Assembly: GCF_014640815.1 (NCBI RefSeq)
Contig: NZ_BMHM01000007.1
Span: 29,673 to 93,672 of the forward strand
Origin: Vreelandella lutescens
GTDB lineage: Bacteria; Pseudomonadota; Gammaproteobacteria; Pseudomonadales; Halomonadaceae
Length of the DNA stretch: 64,000 nucleotides
Direction: 5' to 3'
The position numbers and the translations under genes were made by a program. This document shows positions 1 to 7,375 of the stretch, in pieces. Each line of letters opens with the position of its first letter. Position 1 is the first letter of the stretch. The notes beneath the pieces were generated by a model. That model ran no database searches. It saw nothing but the letters and a program-made list of their open reading frames with translations, and was not told the origin of the DNA.

Positions 1-1
1 A

Positions 2-445
<444 letters not shown>

Positions 446-471
446 ATTAACGCAATATTAGCTAGTCGGAG

Positions 472-499
472 CCCCCACTGCTGTGGGGGTACCTTTTTT
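472..499 (+). terminator. intrinsic terminator after pgi
   Basis: A perfect 7-bp stem (CCCCCAC/GTGGGGG) with a TGCT loop is followed by a run of six T. It lies just after the pgi stop and insulates pgi from the hipBA unit. Confidence 0.85.
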
Positions 500-564
500 G
501 CACCTTGGCTTCCCTAGCTTCACTTCAAAACTCGGCGGGTGAGTAGCAAACATCTACCTGCTCA

Positions 565-584
565 TTATTTCCCTATAGGGATAA
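565..584 (+). promoter_or_regulatory. HipB-type operator O1
   Basis: Palindrome TTTCCCTATAGGGATAAA, with the core CCCTATAGGG at 571-580. HipB of E. coli binds TATCC-N8-GGATA sites that autoregulate hipBA; this palindrome is of the same general kind. It is the first of three related sites whose centres are exactly 49 bases apart, and O1 and O2 also share the left flank CATTATTT. Confidence 0.7.
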
Positions 585-614
585 AGACCTCTCTTTTCGA
601 TCGTCCTACGCATT

Positions 615-634
615 ATTTTCCCTATAGGGAAAGA
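615..634 (+). promoter_or_regulatory. HipB-type operator O2
   Basis: Palindrome TTTTCCCTATAGGGAAA, with the core CCCTATAGGG at 620-629, identical to the core of O1. A plausible -10 (TATATC, 644-649) lies just downstream, so occupancy here would cover the -35 region of the likely hipBA promoter. Confidence 0.7.
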
Positions 635-664
635 TCAGCTAGTATATCTGTTTTAATCCTGAAA

Positions 665-682
665 TTTTCCTTATGGGGAAAA
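665..682 (+). promoter_or_regulatory. HipB-type operator O3, next to the ribosome binding site
   Basis: TTTTCCTTATGGGGAAAA is a slightly degenerate copy of O1/O2, with its core at 669-678. It abuts the GGAG ribosome binding site (684-687) of hipB, so a bound repressor would sit over the start of the transcript. Confidence 0.6.
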
Positions 683-692
683 TGGAGCGCGT

Positions 693-950
693 ATGCGTAC
701 CCTGCCAGCAACGACGGAAACGCCCCTTCACTCGATTGAATCCGCCAAGAGTCTCGGCTTGTTAATTCGTCAAGCCCGCAAACGCCAACACCTGACACTA
801 GAGACGGTGGCTGGACTTTGCGGTGTCAGCATCCGTTTTTTAAGTGAACTAGAAAACGGCCGTGATACATGTGGCATAGGAAGAGTATTACGCGTGTTAG
901 AAACACTTGGCATTGAGCTTCTCGCCCAGCCAATGGATAGTGATCTATGA
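693..950 (+). CDS. hipB: HipB-like antitoxin, Xre-family DNA-binding protein
   Basis: An 85-residue protein with one helix-turn-helix domain of the Xre/Cro type from residue ~18 (LGLLIRQARKRQHLTLETVAGLCGVS...FLSELENGRDTCGIGRVLRVLETLGIEL). In HipBA modules this protein neutralises the HipA kinase and represses the operon by binding upstream palindromes. Three such palindromes precede this gene. The start has a GGAG site 5 bases upstream. Its stop overlaps the hipA start by 4 bases (ATGA), indicating translational coupling. Size, gene order and operators all fit a HipB. Confidence 0.88.
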   Translation: MRTLPATTETPLHSIESAKSLGLLIRQARKRQHLTLETVAGLCGVSIRFLSELENGRDTCGIGRVLRVLETLGIELLAQPMDSDL

Positions 951-2221
951 CAGCTGATCAACTTATCGTTTGGCAAAACCATCAGCGAGTAGGCACTCTC
1001 TGGCGCGGTTTAGATGGCCGTCTCATGGGCTTTGAATATGACGAGGAGTGGCAAGCTAGCGGACAAGCAATTTCCAATAGCCTTCCTTTAAGCCAACGAA
1101 CATGGCTGCCCGAAACGCTGACCGCCCATCACTGGTTTGGCAACTTGCTGCCTGAAGAGCAGGCGCGCGCTGCTATTATTCGCCAACTAGGCATTCCTGA
1201 TGACGACTTCTCTCTGCTTGCCGCTATTGGTGGGGATTGCGCTGGAGCACTATCGATCCTGCCGCCTCATCAAACACCAGAACCTTCTAATCGCCAGGAT
1301 TGTGATACGCCCCTTTCACAAGAAAGGCTTAATGAGTGGGCGGCTTTTAAGCAACGCTATGCGCTATTTGCAGAGTCACAACAAGCACCCAAGCCACGTC
1401 TTTCACTGGCGGGCGCACAGGACAAAATACCCGTCATCTGGCGTGATGAGACTTTTTATTTGCCTCAAGGCACTGCTCCTTCCTCACATATCGTTAAGTT
1501 TGCAGTAGATGGGCGCGACCACGTTATTTTTAACGAACTCTACCTCAACACGCTGGCAACGCTCGTCGGTATTGAGTGTCCCTCCACCTCAGTACGTTAT
1601 GCAGGGCGGCATCCCCTACTGGTTGTAGAGCGTTACGATAGAGCATGGGTAAACGACTCACTACAGCGCATCCACCAGGAAGATTTATGCCAAGCAATGG
1701 GTATGTCACGTACGCAAAAGTATCAAGAGCACGGTGGACCAACTCTAGCCGACTGTTTTCAGCTGTTACGTGATGTATGTAAGCCTCCTGCACACTCATT
1801 ACAACAGCTACTCCGCTGGCAAATTTTTAACGTGCTAGTGGGTAATAGTGATGGCCACGCAAAAAACGTATCACTACTACAAGACGCAAAAGGCAAATGG
1901 CGTATTGCTCCCGCTTACGATTTGGTAGGTACCGTTGTTTTAGGGTATGACCCGAGGCTGGCATTCTCTATCGGCAACCAAAATAACGCCATGCAGCTTT
2001 TATCTCGTGACTGGAAACTGCTAGCTGAGCAGAGCCAGCTTAGCTATCCGTTCATCAAGCGAGAGATTAAACATCTACAAGAGTTACTGCTTCGATTTGC
2101 CAGCTCAAAAGAGATGCAGCAAGCACTGCTAGAGGCAGGATTACCCGATCATGCTTGGTTACGCTTGCAACAACAGCGCCACCACATTGTAAAACAGTGC
2201 AAGAAAGCGGCGCTCTGGTAA
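947..2221 (+). CDS. hipA: HipA-family serine/threonine kinase toxin
   Basis: 424 residues, the usual HipA length. Visible motifs are the N-terminal HipA fold; the loop SLAGAQDK (Ser153-Lys160), whose Ser matches the autophosphorylated Ser150 of E. coli HipA; the catalytic segment NSDGHAKN (about 300-307); and a DFG-like PAYDL. HipA of E. coli phosphorylates glutamyl-tRNA synthetase, which stalls translation and promotes persistence; the target of this copy is unknown. It overlaps hipB by 4 bases. The coding sequence is more A+T-rich than its neighbours, which fits horizontal acquisition. All key residues are present, so it appears active. Confidence 0.9.
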   Translation: MTADQLIVWQNHQRVGTLWRGLDGRLMGFEYDEEWQASGQAISNSLPLSQRTWLPETLTAHHWFGNLLPEEQARAAIIRQLGIPDDDFSLLAAIGGDCAGALSILPPHQTPEPSNRQDCDTPLSQERLNEWAAFKQRYALFAESQQAPKPRLSLAGAQDKIPVIWRDETFYLPQGTAPSSHIVKFAVDGRDHVIFNELYLNTLATLVGIECPSTSVRYAGRHPLLVVERYDRAWVNDSLQRIHQEDLCQAMGMSRTQKYQEHGGPTLADCFQLLRDVCKPPAHSLQQLLRWQIFNVLVGNSDGHAKNVSLLQDAKGKWRIAPAYDLVGTVVLGYDPRLAFSIGNQNNAMQLLSRDWKLLAEQSQLSYPFIKREIKHLQELLLRFASSKEMQQALLEAGLPDHAWLRLQQQRHHIVKQCKKAALW

Positions 2222-2254
2222 CGTCACCCTCTTGCAAGACACTCGATAATCAAG

Positions 2255-2647
2255 ATGAGCAACCGAATGAAACACCTTCACCAAGCCATCCAACGCTGCC
2301 CGCGAGTAGCGGTATACGGCACATTAAAGCACGGCCATCGCAATCATCATTGGTTAAACGGCGCTGACATGTTGGGCCAAGACCGTTTAACAGAGATCAC
2401 GCTTTACGACCTTGGCCCCTACCCAGGCGCTAAGCTCATGCCTTCTACAGGCGTTACTGTGGAGGTGTATGCCATTAACGCTGAACAGCTAGCGCGGCTG
2501 GATGAGCTAGAAGATTACCTGCATCATTCCCCCGCAGAAGGGATGTACGACAGGACTGTGTTGGCAACACAGTATGGCGATGTTTGGTGCTATATCTACA
2601 ATCCAACGGTTGAGGCAACGTCGTTGGTCAAGAGCGGAGAGTGGTAA
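2255..2647 (+). CDS. gamma-glutamylcyclotransferase (AIG2-like) family protein
   Basis: 130 residues. It has the family's nucleotide-like loop VAVYGTLKHGHRNH near residue 17, the region VTVEVYAINAEQLARLDELEDY containing the expected acidic residue, and YDRTVLATQYGDVWCYIY. Members release 5-oxoproline from gamma-glutamyl amines or dipeptides, but many bacterial ones have no assigned substrate. It starts 33 bases after hipA on the same strand and could be read through from that promoter, so it may travel with the module. Convergent with the next gene, with only 6 bases between the stops. Confidence 0.8.
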   Translation: MSNRMKHLHQAIQRCPRVAVYGTLKHGHRNHHWLNGADMLGQDRLTEITLYDLGPYPGAKLMPSTGVTVEVYAINAEQLARLDELEDYLHHSPAEGMYDRTVLATQYGDVWCYIYNPTVEATSLVKSGEW

Positions 2648-2653
2648 AACGAT

Positions 2654-3217
2654 CTACAGAAGGGCCAATGCCTCTTCTGTACTCACAACCTCCGCATACT
2701 CCCCGTCTAAATTCGCCAGCGACATCGCATGCACCTCGTCGGCAGTGCGATAGGTACCGGCGTAATCTCGTTTTGCGAACGTGAAGGTGGCATCGCTCAC
2801 CATATAAGTATCGAAGCCTAAATTCCCCGCCGAACGCACGGTGGCTTCAACCGAGTTACTGGTACTGACGCCCACAATGACCAGCTGATGGATGCTACGG
2901 GCGTGTAGCCAGCGCTCTAACCCCGAGTGCGTAAACGCATCGGGGACGTTTTTATCGACGATAGGCTCGGTGGCGAGTGGCTCAAGCGCAGGCTGGAACA
3001 GCACGCCGCTCTGCCCAGGCCAAAAGGGCGATTCGGGTGAGCGAGAGAGATGACGCACATGAACCACTGGCTGCTGGCTTTGCCGCCAAGTGGCTAGCAG
3101 CCGCTGAATGTTGGCTTCTGCATGCCGGTTATTGCGCTCTCCTGCCTCTACAGTCGCCATGCCCTGCTGCATGTCGATAATGATCAGTGCCGCACGCTGA
3201 TTCGTCGTCGCGGACAT
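2654..3217 (-). CDS. isochorismatase-fold hydrolase with Ser in place of the catalytic Cys
   Basis: 187 residues with the cysteine-hydrolase (isochorismatase-like) fold: Asp15 in LIIIDMQQG and Lys89 in VDKNVPDAF are two of the catalytic triad. At the third position the usual Cys of the G-V-x-T-x-x-C motif is Ser122 (GVSTSNSVEATVR). I believe a subfamily with SVEAT here exists, so this is probably a lineage feature rather than a sequencing error. Whether such members hydrolyse amides or have another role is not known to me. Divergent from the radical SAM gene. Confidence 0.85.
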   Translation of the reverse strand: MSATTNQRAALIIIDMQQGMATVEAGERNNRHAEANIQRLLATWRQSQQPVVHVRHLSRSPESPFWPGQSGVLFQPALEPLATEPIVDKNVPDAFTHSGLERWLHARSIHQLVIVGVSTSNSVEATVRSAGNLGFDTYMVSDATFTFAKRDYAGTYRTADEVHAMSLANLDGEYAEVVSTEEALALL

Positions 3218-3376
3218 ACCTGCCCTCCCCTGAAATCATCCGAGTAAGTCTTCCCTCTTTTCCCAACATACCATTAGCGCTGTCGTGGCTGTACTGCCCG
3301 CTTGGTTGCGGTACTGTGCAAACCTCATATACTGTATTTATGAACATATATCTTGATACTACGTACGAGGTAGCAG

Positions 3377-4456
3377 ATGACATCACTGGATCCCTCTCGC
3401 GCTACCGTGCATAAAGGGCGCGGTGCAACCTACGACCCGCATAACCGCTTTGCCCCTACCCGCAGCGTGGCGGAGGATGACGGCTGGTGGCAGGAAGAAG
3501 CCTCTACCTCACTGGCAACAGAAGTACGCGAGGAAGCCAGTAAAAGCGCACTCTCTTGGAACAATTCGCCAGATTTACCTTTTGATCGTTCGCTTAATCC
3601 CTATCGCGGCTGTGAGCATGGCTGTGTCTACTGCTATGCGCGCCCCTCCCACGCCTATTGGGATTTGTCGCCAGGGCTGGATTTTGAAACCAAATTGATC
3701 GCCCGCCGCGGGCTGGTGGAGCATTTAAAAGAGGAGCTTTGCCACCCCCAATACGTTTGTCGCCCCATTAACCTCTCCGGCAATACTGACTGTTACCAGC
3801 CGCTAGAAGCCACCTACCAAACCACCCGTCGTTTGCTGGAATTACTGCTGGCTTGCCGCCACCCGGTGACGTTAGTGACGAAAAGTACGCTGATTTTGCG
3901 GGATATCGATCTACTGGCAGAAATGGCAGAACATCGATTGGTGCGGGTATTTGTGAGCTTAACCAGCCTAGACGCCAGCCTAAAACGCACGCTGGAACCC
4001 CGTGCGGCATCGCCTCAGGCACGCTTGAAAGTGATTCGTGAGCTGAATACGGCAGGAATACCGGTGGGCACGCTGATATCACCGATTATTCCTGGCCTGA
4101 CCGACCATGAGATCGAACGTATTCTGGAAGCCGCCAGCCGTGCCGGGGCGCGCACCGCGACCTGGATGCTGCTGCGGCTGCCCCACGAGGTCGCGCCGCT
4201 GTTTGAAGCGTGGCTAGAGGCTCACTACCCCGAGCGCGCTGCCAAGGTGATGAGCTTGATGCGTCAGTGTCGGGGCGGTAAAACCTACGATGCGGCCTTT
4301 GGTAAGCGCTTTCGCGGAGAAGGGGTATTTGCTGACTTAATCGCGCAGCGGTTTCAGCGTGCTAGCCGCCAGTGGAACATGCAACCCCGCACAGAGCAGG
4401 GGCTGAATACCCGCGATTTTCGCCCGCCCCGGGCACAGAGGGATTTATTTGATTAG
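3377..4456 (+). CDS. PA0069-family radical SAM protein
   Basis: 359 residues. The radical SAM cluster motif is Cys79-x3-Cys83-x2-Cys86 in NPYRGCEHGCVYCYARPSH, followed by the family's LDFETKLIARRG and the TLVTKSTLILRDIDLL strand. The family resembles spore photoproduct lyase in its core, but it is found in many Pseudomonas and Halomonas genomes and its reaction is unknown. A GAGG site lies about 8 bases before the ATG. It reads away from the isochorismatase gene, with a 159-base shared upstream region. Confidence 0.9.
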   Translation: MTSLDPSRATVHKGRGATYDPHNRFAPTRSVAEDDGWWQEEASTSLATEVREEASKSALSWNNSPDLPFDRSLNPYRGCEHGCVYCYARPSHAYWDLSPGLDFETKLIARRGLVEHLKEELCHPQYVCRPINLSGNTDCYQPLEATYQTTRRLLELLLACRHPVTLVTKSTLILRDIDLLAEMAEHRLVRVFVSLTSLDASLKRTLEPRAASPQARLKVIRELNTAGIPVGTLISPIIPGLTDHEIERILEAASRAGARTATWMLLRLPHEVAPLFEAWLEAHYPERAAKVMSLMRQCRGGKTYDAAFGKRFRGEGVFADLIAQRFQRASRQWNMQPRTEQGLNTRDFRPPRAQRDLFD

Positions 4457-4495
4457 ACTGCTGGAATACAAACCCTCTAAGAAGACGCCCTCTCT

Positions 4496-4792
4496 ATGTC
4501 GCTCAGCAAAACAAAATCCAGCTTTTATCGCCGTTTATATGTGGCTTACTTGATTGACCAAGGCGTGGCCAGCGTGCCCGCCCTGATTGACGCCACCGGC
4601 ATGCCAAGGCGCACCGCCCAGGACACCATTACATCGCTGGGGGAATTGGATATTGAGTGCGTGTTCGAGAAAGGCGACGGCGAGCGCCATAACATCGGCC
4701 ACTACGTGATCAAGCAGTGGGGCGCGATTGACCCACGCTGGGTGACGCAACATGCTCAGCGGCTGGGTGAGGCGTTGGGCTATCGTGAGTAG
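4496..4792 (+). CDS. small winged-helix DNA-binding protein
   Basis: 98 residues. After a basic N terminus, residues ~15-65 read as a winged helix (YVAYLIDQGVASVPALIDATGMPRRTAQDTITSLGELDIECVFEKGDGERHNIGHYVI). It is a conserved short family in Pseudomonas-like genomes without an assigned regulon. It follows the radical SAM gene by 39 bases on the same strand. Its last 83 bases overlap, tail to tail, the 3' end of the copper ATPase gene on the other strand. Confidence 0.75.
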   Translation: MSLSKTKSSFYRRLYVAYLIDQGVASVPALIDATGMPRRTAQDTITSLGELDIECVFEKGDGERHNIGHYVIKQWGAIDPRWVTQHAQRLGEALGYRE

Positions 4793-7013
4793 GCCATGAT
4801 GCAGCAGGTTCGGCCCAGGTCAGCCTCGCTGCGTTGAGTGTGACGCTAAGGGAGCTAGCGGCCATGGCCAGCACGGCGACCAGCGGGGGAATAGCCATGG
4901 TGACCACCAACCCCAGCGCCAGCGTGTTATAGAGCGCCGATAGCAGCAGGTTTTGTACCATGATGCGACGGGTTCGCTGGGCAACGCTCAACAGCCTGGC
5001 GACACCCGCAATACCAGGTGATAGCAGCTGAGCAGCAGCCCCTTCCCGGGCAGCGTCGCTGGCGTGCAGCGGGGCCACACCCACCGCCGCCGCCGCGAGG
5101 CTCAGCGTGTCGTTGACCCCATCGCCCACGTACAGCGTGGGTGATGGCAGCGCCTCTAGCAAACGTGCCTTGGCCTCGGGGGAGCGCTGGGCATAGCAAG
5201 CTTCCCGCGGTAGCCCAACGCGCTGGCCCAGCCACTGCACGGGGCCCTGGCGATCTCCGCTGATCAGCGCCAACACGTAACCGGCACCCTGTAACTGGGC
5301 AAGCGTGGCCTGAGCATCCGGCACAGGCTGGTCGGCCAGGTACAGGGTGGCCAGCCATCCTTGTTCATCGGCCACCAACACCTCAGACGCAAAGCCATAC
5401 GCCGGGTGCTGTGCATCGCCAGGAATCTCGTTGCCCTGCTGGGCTAGCCACGCTGCGCTGCCCAGCCACCAGGTGTGGCCATCGGCGAAGGTGACGGTTT
5501 GCCCGGCCCCCGGCGTTTCATGCACCTCCACCTGAGCCTGCGAGGCACCGCTTGCCCAGTGGCGCAGTCCGTTCGCCAGCGGATGCTCACTCTGCCTGAC
5601 CGCCACGGCCAGCTGTTGGCGGAACGGTTCCTCGTCTTCCCCATCACGCAGCATCGCATGCAATACGCGATGCTGCCCTTGGGTCAAGGTGCCGGTCTTG
5701 TCGAACGCCACCGAGCGCACCTTGGCCAACACTTCCAGCGCGGCAGGGTCGCGCAGCGCAATACCCTGCTGGGTGGCCTGGCTACTGCCCGCCAGGCTTG
5801 CCAGCGGCACGGCCAGGCCCACGGCGCAGGGGCAGGCCACTACCAGCACCGAGAGCGCGCGCACGCTCGCCTCGTCCCACCCCACGCCCATCAGCCAGGC
5901 AATTGGGAGGGTCAATGCCGCCAACACCAGCGCTGCGGGGCTCAGCCAGGCGGCAAACCGCTCGGCCAGTGTGTGCAGCTCGCCTTTTTGCGTTTGAAAG
6001 CGACGCATCTGGTCACACAGCTTGTCCATTCGCCGCTGGCCCGCCGTGGCGGTCACGGTCAGTTCCAGCGAGCCGCCCTGCCCGCCACTTCCGATAAAGC
6101 GACAGCCTGCATACGCTGGCTGCCCGGCGCGCACGAAGCGCGGCTGGCTTTCACCGGAAAGCGTGGCGGTGTCCAGCCAGCCGTCGGTGTCCAGAGTGCC
6201 ATCCAGCGGCAACACGTCGCCCGGTGCCACGGCGATGCGCTGGCCCAGCGTGACCTCCTCGATGGCGGTTTCCTGGGCCTGCCCCTGATGCAGTATCCAC
6301 ACCGACGTATCGGGCAGCGCCAGCGCGTCGAAGGCTTTCAAACCACGCTGACGGCACAGCGTTTCGACCAGACGCCCTACTAATAGCAGAACGATCAGCA
6401 TCACCGCCGTATCGAAATAGACCTCTACCGAGCCACGCCACAGAAGGCTCAGCGATACCACCACGGCCCCCAGGACGCCCAGGCTCACCAGCACGTCCAT
6501 GCCGGGCCGCCTTGCCCGCAATGTGCGCCAGCCCGCCCGGTAAAAAGGCAGCCCGGCATAGCTCACCACGGGTATCGCAAAGGCACCCGACACCCAGGCC
6601 AGCACGCTCTCCAGCGCGGCCGTGGGCATGGCCCCAGCGTAGATCAGCAGCGAGGCCAGCATGGTCCACATGCCAAACACCGAGCCGACGATCAAGCGCA
6701 GAGTCAAATAACGGCTTTCCTGCTCCAGCCGAGCATGGGCGTCCTGCAGGTCTTCCAGCGGCGCTAGGCGATAGCCCAGCCTCGCCACTTTGGGCGACAG
6801 CGCTTCCAGCGCCGTCGCCTCAGGTTCACCCTTCACCCACACGGTGGCAGTCGGGTAGTGAACGCTAACGTCCCGCACGCCTGGCTGCTGCCTCAGCGCG
6901 CCTTCCACCGCCAGCGCACAGCTGGTGCACCACATGCCGTGCAGCGTATACAGCGGTGCTTCCGGGCCGTCAGGTTGGGCCGCATGCGCGGTCGATGCGT
7001 CGCTCAAGGCCAC
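4710..7013 (-). CDS. copper-translocating P1B-type ATPase of the oxidase operon
   Basis: 767 residues. The order is: one heavy-metal-binding domain with Cys29-x2-Cys32; paired N-terminal membrane helices; the actuator domain (TLSGES); the metal-site helix Cys394-Pro-Cys396; phosphorylation site Asp438 in DKTGTLT; SEHPLA; and GDGVND. This is the CcoI/FixI-like or CtpA-like type that exports Cu+ toward oxidase assembly. The GTG start lies one base after the preceding stop codon, so it is translationally coupled as the last gene of the caa3 oxidase operon. The C-terminal ~35 residues are a low-complexity Pro/Ala/Ser tail, and this tail is what overlaps the convergent gene. Confidence 0.88.
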   Translation of the reverse strand: MALSDASTAHAAQPDGPEAPLYTLHGMWCTSCALAVEGALRQQPGVRDVSVHYPTATVWVKGEPEATALEALSPKVARLGYRLAPLEDLQDAHARLEQESRYLTLRLIVGSVFGMWTMLASLLIYAGAMPTAALESVLAWVSGAFAIPVVSYAGLPFYRAGWRTLRARRPGMDVLVSLGVLGAVVVSLSLLWRGSVEVYFDTAVMLIVLLLVGRLVETLCRQRGLKAFDALALPDTSVWILHQGQAQETAIEEVTLGQRIAVAPGDVLPLDGTLDTDGWLDTATLSGESQPRFVRAGQPAYAGCRFIGSGGQGGSLELTVTATAGQRRMDKLCDQMRRFQTQKGELHTLAERFAAWLSPAALVLAALTLPIAWLMGVGWDEASVRALSVLVVACPCAVGLAVPLASLAGSSQATQQGIALRDPAALEVLAKVRSVAFDKTGTLTQGQHRVLHAMLRDGEDEEPFRQQLAVAVRQSEHPLANGLRHWASGASQAQVEVHETPGAGQTVTFADGHTWWLGSAAWLAQQGNEIPGDAQHPAYGFASEVLVADEQGWLATLYLADQPVPDAQATLAQLQGAGYVLALISGDRQGPVQWLGQRVGLPREACYAQRSPEAKARLLEALPSPTLYVGDGVNDTLSLAAAAVGVAPLHASDAAREGAAAQLLSPGIAGVARLLSVAQRTRRIMVQNLLLSALYNTLALGLVVTMAIPPLVAVLAMAASSLSVTLNAARLTWAEPAASWPTHDSPTPHPAAEHVASPSVGQSRPTA

Positions 7014-7014
7014 G

Positions 7015-7371
7015 TTACACGCAAGGCGGAATGCCTATGATCGGCAGCGCCACGAACACGACGCTGAGCGCCGAGAACAGATACAGCCCCGCCGAGACCA
7101 CGGCATTGAAACGTGCGCGCCCCTGGTGGAGCTGGCCAGCTTGCCAGCACCACCAGGTAAGCGCCGCCAGCAGAGCGGTTGTGACAATACTCAGCAGCAG
7201 CATCCAGCCATTGAGCAGCGTGAACACGCCACGCTCCGTAGCAGGGGCCGCCACCTCACAGGCCACGGCGTGGCCTCCATAAACGGCGATGAACCAAATG
7301 CACCACACGGTCAAGCCCACCACGAAGTGGATAGGATGCGTCAACCTCAAGCGCTCGAGTAAAGGTGACAT
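7015..7371 (-). CDS. small membrane protein of the caa3 oxidase operon
   Basis: 118 residues with three probable membrane helices (about residues 14-34, 52-72 and 90-112). No motif identifies a reaction. It sits between the oxidase subunit I-III gene (4 bases upstream) and the copper ATPase (1 base downstream). The tight packing implies a role in oxidase assembly or as an accessory subunit, for example in the place of subunit IV; that is inference from position only. Confidence 0.7.
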   Translation of the reverse strand: MSPLLERLRLTHPIHFVVGLTVWCIWFIAVYGGHAVACEVAAPATERGVFTLLNGWMLLLSIVTTALLAALTWWCWQAGQLHQGRARFNAVVSAGLYLFSALSVVFVALPIIGIPPCV

Positions 7372-7375
7372 GGCA

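Noticed and set aside
5475..6383. 302-codon open frame on the plus strand
   Set aside because: It is antisense to the copper ATPase, in a G+C-rich gene where the opposite frame stays open by chance; composition is His/Gln/Arg-rich with no family pattern.
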